A stretch of DNA of 64,000 nt, taken from NCBI RefSeq assembly GCF_003573695.1, contig NC_039361.1, positions 41,439,673 to 41,503,672 of the forward strand, given 5' to 3'. The notes beneath the pieces are model-generated. The model saw only the letters and a program-made list of their open reading frames with translations. It ran no database searches and was not told the DNA's origin. Numbering within the stretch: the stretch's first letter is position 1; each line of letters starts with the position of its first letter. Positions 55,496 through 64,000 of this stretch are shown here, one piece after another. This stretch comes from Papaver somniferum. Lineage: Eukaryota > Streptophyta > Magnoliopsida > Ranunculales > Papaveraceae. A program made the translations under genes and the position numbers.

Positions 55496-56242
55496 ACACC
55501 CCCACACTTATATTTTTCTAGTCCTCGAGCAAAACAGAGATATTATGCAATATATTTTTTATTATTATTTTTTTGAAGAAAAATCCTAACAAAAGCGTCA
55601 CTCCCCCACACTTAAACATTACATTGTACTCAATGTAATTGAGTCATCCAACATAGAAATTAATGTGGGAAATTCTAAAATACATATGCAAAAACTAAAG
55701 AACTAAAAATAAAAGATAGAGTTCAAGGAACAAATCTGATGGGTTGACTCCCATGAAGCAAAATGTGTTTGTTTCCCGACTTGCCAGTAGCACGTTCTCA
55801 AACAATGTGGGGTTGGTACCCCAAGGTAAGATGCGAATTATATATATAAAGCCTGAAGATTTGGGGATCAACCCAACTAATCTGATTAGTTGAAAACATG
55901 AACCTACAGTAAGAAAGATTAGTACCCAGAGAGATAAAACTAAAGTCAATCTTATTTAAAGCATAATTCAGACCTTGAATATGAAGTAAATCAGGTTCGC
56001 AGATGATTACTAAAGATTGTTTAAAGAATTGAACAATTATTGTACTCCCTAATTCTGGTTCTAAGTCAGCGGAAATAACTTCCACGACTGATATTTTTTC
56101 AAATTCACTCGCTGAACAAGGCCTCAATGGAGCAATAATATCACGACTCTTAGACCCATTATCATCTAAAACGGTTTCATTATGAATATCAGCAAGACAA
56201 AAAAATTCAGAACTTAATGGCTTATAGGTCAAGGTAAGTGAT
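55496..56242 (-). pseudogene. Internal-b of the small family, interrupted by element 3
   Basis: Collinear with internal-a. The frame 56232-55798 has the linker end (SSEFFCLADIHNETVLDDNG, then EKISVVEVISADLEPELG) and continues to ISWVDPQIFRLYIYN. The overlapping frame 55949-55695 carries the hydrophobic SLWVLIFLTVGSCFQLIRLV segment. The ORF is cut at 56242, where element 3 begins. Confidence 0.7.
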
Positions 56243-57767
56243 TGTTGATTTTTGATGTGTTGTAATTGTAGTAATGAAGTTCAAACTCTCGGACTTGTGA
56301 AGATTAAATTTAAAGGTTTAATAAAATTATATACAAAATTATTAACAATGGGTGCGAGAGGTAACCAAGACACTAGATTCCACTATTATGCAAAATTGAA
56401 TGATAAATATTTCAAAACTCTATTCAATTCTTAAGTCCTCTTTTATCTTTAATTCACTATCAATCATACAGATTCTCAAACATTATTTGTAAACCTTAAG
56501 TATAGATTATCAAGAGATTAAACCAAGCATAACCTATCAAACTGAATAACAAATAATTAAGACAATCATTCAAATAATTTAAAACTCTGCAAAAGCAGCG
56601 ATTATGTGAATTATATAATTAAATGAAATAGTTACCCATTTATGTTGCATGAACAGATTGCTCCATTGCATTGGTTACGAGGGAATTAGCTCATCATAGT
56701 AAAAATGCTCTCAAAATAATTTATTATGGCTCAAAAATGGTTTACAAATGATGAGAAGAAGAGAAAATGGTGTAAATAGCTAATGTGCGACCCACAGGAA
56801 GCGTCACACAAGAACGATACATATGAATTGTTGTAATAAATTACGACCCACACTCCGCTGTCGCTGTCACTGTTGAAGAACGACTGCTCTGGCAGGTCTG
56901 TTCTTCGTGTTCTTCATCATCATCATCAGCAGTAGCAGAGTTTTGTTAAACTCTGATTTCGTCTTCTCTAGCTCTCCCTAGCTCCCAAAATTCTCTACAC
57001 CGCTTCTACATCACCCTAAGAGACTATTTATACCCATATCACGCAATGAATCTCGTCATAACTCCAAATAATCTTCATTGAACACAAATATTTTCCACGG
57101 GCAATAATTTCTATATTTTCTTTCTCCATGCGTTTCTGAGATGTTTCGATCATTCCAATATCTTCTAAATATGTATATGAATCCTCAGAATTATTTTTCT
57201 TGCCTTTAGTCTCCTTTAATTTCCATAAATCAACTTGAAACCCTATTTTCCTTTTTTAACTGTTGTGAAAAATATCCGGCGATTGGGCCCAACTCAGGCC
57301 ATTCCAACACTCAAAATATATTCATATACCCATAAGGAGTCTATCCCTTGAATTTCAGATCTTTAGTCTACTCATAACCCTTTCAAATCATGCCCGTAAA
57401 ATCTGCCAGTGTATGAAATAATTTTCCCGCCAAAAATGTTTTCAAATTCTGGGAAGAAAGTGACCTCCCCCTAACCATTCCTGGGGTCCCTTTAGCAATT
57501 GGGGCGGAAAAAGTAATTTTTGGGGCAGAAACAGTAATTTTTCTGGGGTTCCTCCAGGACATTTCTGGGGTTCTTCCGGTGCATTTCTGGAGTGTCTTTA
57601 GTACTTTATCCTAGGGTGTAAAACACCACTTTTTGAGCCAATTTTTGCCGCAAGAGCTTATTTCTCTAAAAATACCTATAAAGACATAAAATAACAAAAT
57701 AAATAGAAAATCGAGTACTAACAATACATACAATTGAGACATATTAGACACATAAATGTGTCTATCA
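56243..57767 (-). repeat. 3' LTR of element 3
   Basis: 1525 bp, TGATAGACAC to AATCAACA on the minus strand. It has a TATA box (TATAAATA on the minus strand, 57025-57032) and a hairpin at 56875-56906. Its U3 start resembles elements 1 and 2, but the half toward the internal region does not. The small frame at 56252-56434 is LTR sequence. Confidence 0.9.
56875..56906 (-). other. Leader hairpin of element 3
   Basis: GAAGAAC/GTTCTTC outer arms, the same as in elements 1 and 2. The inner arms have changed but can still pair (CTGC with GCAG on the minus strand, around CAGA). Confidence 0.55.
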
Positions 57768-58932
57768 ACACCCCCAAACTTATTATTTGCTAGTCCTCGA
57801 GCAAAACTAATATTGAAAATAAACTCCTAACTCACTAGGTGTCCCTAGTGACCGAGTTAATCTCGGGAGGGTTTACCAGAGGTGTACCCACAAAACCAAT
57901 ACTCCAGACCCTAGCTATATACAAAGAACCTTGGAAGCCACTAAAGAATCTCCTTGGTTGGCATACTTATTGACTACAAGAGGAAGTACCCTGATGCAAA
58001 ATTCCAATTGATGTACACGAGTTTGCACTCAAGCATACTAAAATTCATATATAAGTGACAGAGCTCTACTCAGATAGTTGCACTATGGACATCATATTCG
58101 GAGTCAAACTAATCACATGGAAATATTAAGAGATGGATATAGAAAAACATAGATGGTTTTGATGTTTACTAAGTGAATGGCGTTTCCCATATCTGTCTGA
58201 AGGCCTCCGCCAAAATGAACCTATCCTAATGGATTGAGATACTAGTCTGACTAATATCAACACACTGGCATATATAAGGGTACCAGTGCTCGATAACCTA
58301 AGTCTAGGTCAACACAACTGGCATATACAAGGGTACCAGTGGTCGACTTTATTGAATTTTCCTTTTGGTCGAATGGTCTGGTCTCAACTTTTTTTTTTCA
58401 ACTTTTTTTTTTCAACTTTTTTTTTGTAACTCAATCACTCTAATTCATCCTAGCATTGGTAACAACTTAAATCGTGGGCCCCACCTATCACTTAGAGAAA
58501 CATGGTTTAAAAACAAAATAAAATAAAAATAGAAGTGAAAAGGACTCAACGAGATATGGTGAAACTATCATGTTATTTCTAACACCTGAGCTCTGTGCTT
58601 TTATGAATAGACTCTTTAGATGTTTCCATCTATTCAGATTGGTTCCTCAACTCCTACAACCAAAATGCTTCCATCCACTTAGATTGGTTAGTGCCATCCT
58701 AAATATGCATAAATTTCTAGGCTCTGGAGTTTACTTATTCATACTGCAACTAAAATGTTTCTCCCATACCCCCAAACTTAAATCTAACATTGTCCTCAAT
58801 GTTTCCAATGATAAAATTAACAGCATGAACGAGGAGAAATTGTTACCACTTGAAGCAAAAAGGGTTGAGGAAAGATATTACCGTGTTGCGTGACATTAGG
58901 TTACCTCCCAAGAAGTGCTAAGTTTAAAGTCT
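57768..58932 (-). other. 3' non-coding region of element 3
   Basis: Read on the minus strand it carries the stem-loop and purine tract (58768-58802), the doubled ACTGG/CCAGT repeat (58260-58345), and the terminal polypurine tract (57770-57783). It is collinear with 8100-9202 of element 1. The plus-strand frame at 58570-58893 is not a gene. Confidence 0.7.
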
Positions 58933-59976
58933 TCAACCAGACATCAAATACCTCAAAAAGGATCTCCACCTTCCAAAGTCATATACCAATAGCCGAAAAA
59001 GTTGTGGGTCCATAATACCAAATAGAGCTAACACCAATATGAGACAACTGCACTGGCTCAGAAAAATGAACAAAAGGAGCACATCCTCATCTAAGGTTTC
59101 TTTCAAAACAACCGGATCTATCCAGAGCCTCCAGTTGGGCTTCATAAGAGTGTCTTGAAAAATAGATTCATCCGAAAAACGGGTTTCTAATATATGGATT
59201 TCCTTCTGAACAGTATCAGGCGGATCAGGTTGTGGAGTCTGAATAGACTCAAGCGATACCTCAGATGCACTAGGCTTGAGTCCCAAGTTAGTTACTTCTA
59301 CTGGGGATAATTGACAATCTCTACCCCCAAATTTAGGGTAATCACTATTCTCCGTAAGACCTTTAATTATGGCTTGAATTTCCGGATCCGGAGAGTATTT
59401 AAAATACTCTAGAACTTCTTCTAGTTCACTACCCCCAAGCTTAGGGTTTTGGGTGTCCCTAGATAAACTAGTCACAATATTCCTAATTTCTAGACCATCC
59501 GGTTCCTGAAAAAGGTCAATTGCTTTCTCTGAGTTATAATCAGGTGGTTCATCCTCTAAATTCTTTTGAGGTATACTAGCTATAGGACTTATATGTTTCA
59601 TATCCTCTATGGTCATCCCTAGAGTTTCCTTATTGTGTTGAAGCACGGTTACTGGCCTAATCTCATGATCACTATCCAAATCGGAAGTTATAGGCAAAAT
59701 CTCAGATGGGCCTACAAATGCATAATTGGGGTCCAACTTAGGAGGATCTTTAGGCTCTTCGAAATAAGGGCTTAAGGTAGATTCGGTAGCTAGTAATGGT
59801 TCAAACCTAGATTTCCATCTATCGGTATCTAACATAGGAATAGAATCCAACAGAGCATTTACTTGTTCAATGTTGCTATCATCGTCGAAATCCATGCTAA
59901 AACGGGCTAGACAACTCTCTAATGGATCTTCCGATTCGGTGTTTGGTACAGACTTCGGAACTAAGGTTCCTATCAT
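58933..59976 (-). CDS. Linker and membrane-anchored replacement ORF of element 3
   Basis: A 347-residue open frame collinear with residues ~118-453 of the element 2 ORF. It begins MIGTLVPKSVPNTESEDPLE, passes TLGMTIEDMKHISP (the edge where RT would start), carries two GG motifs (NPKLGGSELEEVLEYF and YPKFGGRDCQLSP), then a hydrophobic helix (LLLFIFLSQCSCLILVLALF) and MDPQLFRLLVYDFGRWRSF. The start used is an internal Met; the natural protein probably begins in the protease. Two separate insertions keeping this frame open point to function. Confidence 0.8.
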   Translation of the reverse strand: MIGTLVPKSVPNTESEDPLESCLARFSMDFDDDSNIEQVNALLDSIPMLDTDRWKSRFEPLLATESTLSPYFEEPKDPPKLDPNYAFVGPSEILPITSDLDSDHEIRPVTVLQHNKETLGMTIEDMKHISPIASIPQKNLEDEPPDYNSEKAIDLFQEPDGLEIRNIVTSLSRDTQNPKLGGSELEEVLEYFKYSPDPEIQAIIKGLTENSDYPKFGGRDCQLSPVEVTNLGLKPSASEVSLESIQTPQPDPPDTVQKEIHILETRFSDESIFQDTLMKPNWRLWIDPVVLKETLDEDVLLLFIFLSQCSCLILVLALFGIMDPQLFRLLVYDFGRWRSFLRYLMSG

Positions 59977-60850
59977 GTTGACCTCTTCAATGCACGTGTC
60001 ATCTAGCTCAGAGTAGCTTACTATACAAAAATATTCAACTCAATAGTCATATTACCAAAAGACAATTCATAATACCATTTCGACAGTTATGATCGCATTG
60101 ATGTGCTAAAAACGGGCGACCTAAAATCACTGGTATTTGGTTCTCTGGGTCAGGGAGGTTGGGTATCTAGGATAACAAAATCCACTGGATATAAACTTGT
60201 CACCTCTATGAGAACATCCTCGATCACACCACGAGGAATTTAACGGACCTATCAGCTAACTGAAGTGTCATCTGGGTAGGTTTCATCTCACCAAGTCCTA
60301 GCTTAAGGTACACATGGTATGGCAGTAAGTTCACACTGGCTCCTAAGTCAAGCAACGCTTTCTCAACACGGTACTTACCTATTGTACAAGCAATGGTAGG
60401 GGACCCTGGGTCTTTTACTTAGGAGTAGTGGTATTCTGAATAATAGAACTCACATGACTAGCTATGAAGGCTTTCTCTGGACACTGAGCTTACGCTTTCG
60501 CGTACACAAGTCCTTAAGGAACTTGGCATAAGAGGGAATCTGCCTAATTGCATCTAATAATGGAAGGTTGATATTAACCTGCTTAAAAACCTCCAATATA
60601 TCATTAAAGTTGGACTCCCTCTTAGTCGGAACTAGCAGCTGGGGAACGGGGGGGAACAAAGCTCAACAGGACCCTCATTGGTCTCTTTGGAGACTCTATC
60701 AGTCTCCTCATTCTGGCTCATAAGGGTGAACTACAGCATGTTCACTTTCAGGTATGTCGACCTTATTATCAACTTTCCTTCCACTCCTAAGGGTCGTAAC
60801 AGAGTTACATGATGTACGATTTCTCTCCTCTAGGGTTAGGATCAGTATGA
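59977..60850 (-). pseudogene. Protease region of element 3 (frameshifted)
   Basis: Contains the protease segment ([15 protein letters not shown] motif near 60340) and the upstream EVFKQVNINLPLLDAIRQIP piece (60659-60462). Small gaps near 60010, 60080, 60160, 60240, 60410 and 60480 scatter the frame, as in element 2. Confidence 0.75.
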
Positions 60851-62320
60851 CTAGGGAACCTTCCTCCTCTTCTCATTAATATACTTAGCTATTTGGCCGA
60901 CTTGAAGTTCTAATTTAGCAAAAGACTGGGCACTATTCTTAAAATTCTGTTTGGTTTCCTCTTGAAAATTACCCTGGCTTTTTACTAACATTTCCTGGCT
61001 TTGTGATAGCATTTCCTGGCTCTTCCTTAATATACTAAGGGTTTCCTCTAAGCTAGTTATTCTATTCTCAGATGGGTTCTGGGTCTGTCCTAAAGGGTTC
61101 TTAGTATAACCAAAACATGGGGGAGGCTGAGAATTACTAGACTGGCCTTGATTCTGGCCCTTAAACCAAGATAAATTAGGATGGTTTCTCCAACCAGGAT
61201 TGTAGGTCTCTGAGTAGGGGTCAAACTTCTGACGGTTCTCAAACCTAGCATTGTTATAGACATCATGAGCTTGCTCTTCACTAACCTGACCTTCCGAAAA
61301 TGAGTTATCGGGCTCTATTCCACAACTAGAGATTTGAGAGGCTCTATTAGGTTCAACAAGGGACTTATTTTTAGGTTGACCCATTTCCAACGCTTCTAAC
61401 CTTCTAGATAAAGCAGCAAACTTGGCATCTGACGCAAAACTTGTATCTACCATATTGGTGCTACTTCTATTGACTAAGAGTCTTTTAGGGGGTTCCACAC
61501 AAGACTCCCACTGTTGGGATTTCTCAACGACAGCTCCTAAGAAGGTAAAAGCATCATCAGCATTTTTACTAGTGAACTCACCAGCGCACATAGACTCGAC
61601 CATGGCTTTGGTTGAATAGTCTAAACCATTATAAATAATCTCTACAAGTTTCATCTTATCAAATCCATGGTGAGGACACTGGGATATGAGATCATTGAAT
61701 CTCTCTAAAAACCTATAAAGAGACTCTCCCTCTTGTTGCACACTAGTACTAATGTTTTGCCTAACAGCTGCAGTTTTATGCTTAGGGTAGAACTTCATAT
61801 AGAAGGCAGCGATAAGTTCCTGCCATGTTTCTATGGATTCAGATGGTAGGTTGTTCAGCCAGGTCTTGGCTTTATCTCTCAAGGAAAAGGGAAACATCTT
61901 AAGTTTCAAGACTTCATCAGTAAGGTCTTTTATTCTAATTGTCCCACAAATTTCCTCAAAGTCCCTAATATGGAAACAAGGGTTCTCATCATCTTTTCCT
62001 AAGAATATAGGGATCATCTGAAGAATACTAGGTTTTATCTCGAAATTAGCCGTAGTGGCTGGCAATTTAATGCACGAAGCTCGGTTGGACCTAGTTGGGA
62101 ACATGTAATCTTTCAAAGTTGCCATCGCTGGCACAACAGAAGTACTAGGGGTACTTTCCTCACGAAGAGACAGATTCTTAAAACTGAAGTTTCCAAAAAC
62201 AGGGCTCTCAAAAGAACAATCTTCGAGCTCCCTGCTTATATCAGAAGAACTACTAGGTTTTTCGCTAATCAATCGACTTAGAGTATCTCTTTTCCAAGCC
62301 CTATTAAAAAAATCGGGCAT
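60851..62320 (-). CDS. gag: gag of element 3 (long open frame)
   Basis: A 489-residue open frame starting MPDFFNRAWKRD, the most complete gag in the window. In order: a Ser-rich N-terminus, TLKDYMFPTRSNRASCIKLP, the capsid core (FLGKDDENPCFHIRDFEEIC, KFYPKHKTAAVRQNISTS, IIYNGLDYSTKAMVESMCAG), an Asn/Gln/Pro-rich stretch, then a coiled coil with KSQEML repeats ending IAKYINEKRRKVP. No zinc knuckle was seen. It would assemble the particle carrying element RNA. Because pol is missing, it would depend on another element's enzymes. Confidence 0.93.
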   Translation of the reverse strand: MPDFFNRAWKRDTLSRLISEKPSSSSDISRELEDCSFESPVFGNFSFKNLSLREESTPSTSVVPAMATLKDYMFPTRSNRASCIKLPATTANFEIKPSILQMIPIFLGKDDENPCFHIRDFEEICGTIRIKDLTDEVLKLKMFPFSLRDKAKTWLNNLPSESIETWQELIAAFYMKFYPKHKTAAVRQNISTSVQQEGESLYRFLERFNDLISQCPHHGFDKMKLVEIIYNGLDYSTKAMVESMCAGEFTSKNADDAFTFLGAVVEKSQQWESCVEPPKRLLVNRSSTNMVDTSFASDAKFAALSRRLEALEMGQPKNKSLVEPNRASQISSCGIEPDNSFSEGQVSEEQAHDVYNNARFENRQKFDPYSETYNPGWRNHPNLSWFKGQNQGQSSNSQPPPCFGYTKNPLGQTQNPSENRITSLEETLSILRKSQEMLSQSQEMLVKSQGNFQEETKQNFKNSAQSFAKLELQVGQIAKYINEKRRKVP

Positions 62321-63392
62321 ACACTAAAAAAATCAAAAAGAAATAAAAATCCTAACAGGAAGGTTCTAGCAATCACACAACAGGCTGACTCGACTTTACC
62401 ACAGCAAACCTAGATATTTCTAGCAAACAACAAGCATGATGGCTCACTTAGATTGTTTCTAGACTAGCTTCTATATCTCGAAAGGGAATTCGTTACAATT
62501 TAAGCAAACCCCTCTGGAATCAATCCGAGTCAAAGTAAGTTGAATCGAGGCGAGGGAAGCTTAGTGGAGCTTTGATACCCAAGGCCTCAGCGCAGTACAA
62601 GGCGGCGCAGTCACGCATTCAACTCACAGAAACCGTCATGAACTTTGGAGTGTGCTTAAAGAGCAACCAATATTTTTCGAAAACGAGTTTCCTATTAAGC
62701 TCGTTACCCTATCGGTCTCGTTCTATTCCAAATTTTAAGCTTGGGTTCGCGTTAGGTTTCGTTTTCCTAAGGCGGGCAAGAAGGGAGCGGTGATGAAATC
62801 TGAACCCTTATCTTGTATTGGCCAGGCCTTGCCCTTTACTAGGAATTTAAAAACAGTCCAAATTCGTCCTCAATCAATGAATCACCTTAAGGAATACAGT
62901 AAACCCGCTGACAGGAGATTCGCGAGTGTTTCGATGGACTTACCTCCCGTACCAGACGGGGGATGAACCGTTGAAGTCGACTCGGGCCACGACTCCTATG
63001 TCATGTACGAACCCGAGGGGCCGAGACGATATAGTAATCGTCGTCCTTCCCTGCACACAGTTTATATAATTTTTTTTTTATAATAATACCCTTCCGTAGG
63101 GTTAAAAAAAAAGAATAAAGTCCAATTGTCCAGAATAAAGTCCAAATAAAAAGTCCAAAAATTACAAAAATTATGAAAAATAAAGCTTATTTACAAATCC
63201 TAAAAAAAAAATTATGTCTTTTTTTTCTTCTCTTTTAGCTTTAAGCTTTTTGTTCCCAAGTCCTTAGTATTCCACTTCGAACCTGTAAATCAAAGACACA
63301 AAAAGAAACGTAAAAAGGAACAAATAATAGTAAAAAATAATAAAAACCTAAAAATTCTACCTAAGCACAAATCCGCGTCGGCGGCGCCAGAT
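62321..63392 (-). other. Leader and primer-binding site of element 3
   Basis: On the minus strand, after the LTR comes CTGGCGCCGCCGACGCGG (63372-63389), the same Asp-type site as in elements 1 and 2. The leader is collinear with elements 1 and 2 (accctacggaagggta block near 63090). No gene was seen; the plus-strand frame at 62572-62793 is a shadow. Confidence 0.75.
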
Positions 63393-64000
63393 TGTTGATT
63401 TTTGATGGGTTGTAATTGTAGTAATGAAGTTCAAACTCTCGGACTTGTGAAGATTAAATTTAAAGGTTTAGTAAAATTATATACAAAATTATTAACAATG
63501 GGTGCGAGAGGTAACCAAGACACTAGATTCCACTATTATGCAAAATTGAATGATAAATATTTCAAAACTCTATTCAATTCTTAAGTCCTCTTTTATCTTT
63601 AATTCACTATCAATCATACAGATTCTCAAACATTATTTGTAAACCTTAAGCATAGATTATCAAGAGATTAAACCAAGCATAACCTATCAAACTGAATAAC
63701 AAATAATTAAGACAATCATTCAAATAATTTAAAACTCTGCAAAAGCAACGATTAGGTAAATTATATAATTAAATGAAATAGTTACACATTTATGTTGCGT
63801 GAACAGATTGCTCCATTGCATTGGTTACGAGGGAATTAGCTCATCATAGTACAAATGCTCTCAAAATAATTTATTATGGCTCAAAAATGGTTTACAAATG
63901 ATGAGAAGAAGAGAAAATGGTGTAAACAGCTAATGTGCGACCCACAGGAAGCGTCACACAAGAACGATACATATGAATTGTTGTAATAAATTACGACCCA
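63393..64000 (-). repeat. 5' LTR of element 3, partial
   Basis: Matches 56243-56850 with about ten differences in 608 bases. The rest is outside the window. Confidence 0.9.

Larger units (their letters stand above)
50746..56242 (-). mobile_element. Small Athila-type element family in tandem (LTR-internal-LTR-internal)
   Basis: LTR-a (50746-52533), internal-a (52534-53715), LTR-b (53716-55495) and internal-b (55496-56242, cut by element 3) repeat with a period of about 2.97 kb. The internal part of only 1.18 kb has an Athila-type primer site, one linker-like ORF, a membrane segment and a purine-tract module, but no gag or pol. Two consecutive LTR-internal units in the same orientation indicate a tandem array, as formed by unequal recombination. 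A third LTR may lie outside the window. Confidence 0.8.
56243..64000 (-). mobile_element. Athila-like retrotransposon element 3, pol-less (3' end to beyond the window)
   Basis: LTRs at 56243-57767 and 63393-64000 (the second cut by the window) surround a 5.6 kb interior on the minus strand. The interior has the Asp-type primer site, leader, gag, protease, linker and the same RT-replacing membrane-anchored ORF as element 2. RT, RNase H and integrase are absent. The compared LTR parts differ by about 1.5% by eye. It sits in internal-b of the small family; the five bases before it are gtgat, with the other flank outside the window. Confidence 0.92.

Overview
This window is a transposable-element-dominated piece of a flowering-plant nuclear genome. 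The evidence is plant-type Ty3/Gypsy (Athila-like) and Ty1/Copia retrotransposons, MULE, Helitron and hAT relics, plant mobile domain (PMD) and FAR1-type sequences, and one hexose transporter gene with an intron. The gene and repeat style suggest a eudicot; the species cannot be fixed from sequence alone. Almost all coding sequence belongs to mobile elements. The only clearly intact host gene is a sugar transport protein (STP) gene on the minus strand at 35607-37246.

Layout: 1-10797 is an Athila-like retrotransposon (element 1, plus strand) whose first ~210 LTR bases lie outside the window. It has gag, protease, reverse transcriptase, RNase H and integrase, broken by small frameshifts. 10798-11642 ends in a Helitron 3' terminus. 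11643 to ~15640 is a decayed MULE carrying a PMD gene (plus) convergent with a FAR1/MULE transposase (minus). 15810-17827 is a hAT-like element holding a nested MULE-type element.

18362-32636 is a Ty1/Copia element (minus) with TSD tatac. It is split in its integrase by a younger Athila-like element 2 (20635-29905, plus, TSD gtgtg). Element 2 has gag and protease but no RT, RNase H or integrase; a long ORF ending in a membrane segment takes their place. 33700-35270 is a decayed PMD gene and 35607-37246 the STP gene.

37300-50230 is intergenic DNA with a 1.29 kb tandem duplication of a Helitron-like unit, three copies of an unnamed dispersed repeat, LINE remnants and a FAR1 remnant. 50746-56242 is a tandem LTR-internal-LTR-internal array of a small second Athila-type family (minus). 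It is interrupted at 56243 by element 3 (56243 to beyond 64000, minus), which is pol-less like element 2.

The best candidate for something undescribed is the pol-less Athila-like sub-lineage (elements 2 and 3). It keeps gag, protease and a replacement ORF with a C-terminal membrane helix and a DPQLFR-type motif. The motif and an adjacent hydrophobic segment recur in the separate small family. These elements share leader hairpins, a conserved stem-loop plus purine-tract module and mosaic segments with the pol-bearing element 1, which may have mobilised them in trans.
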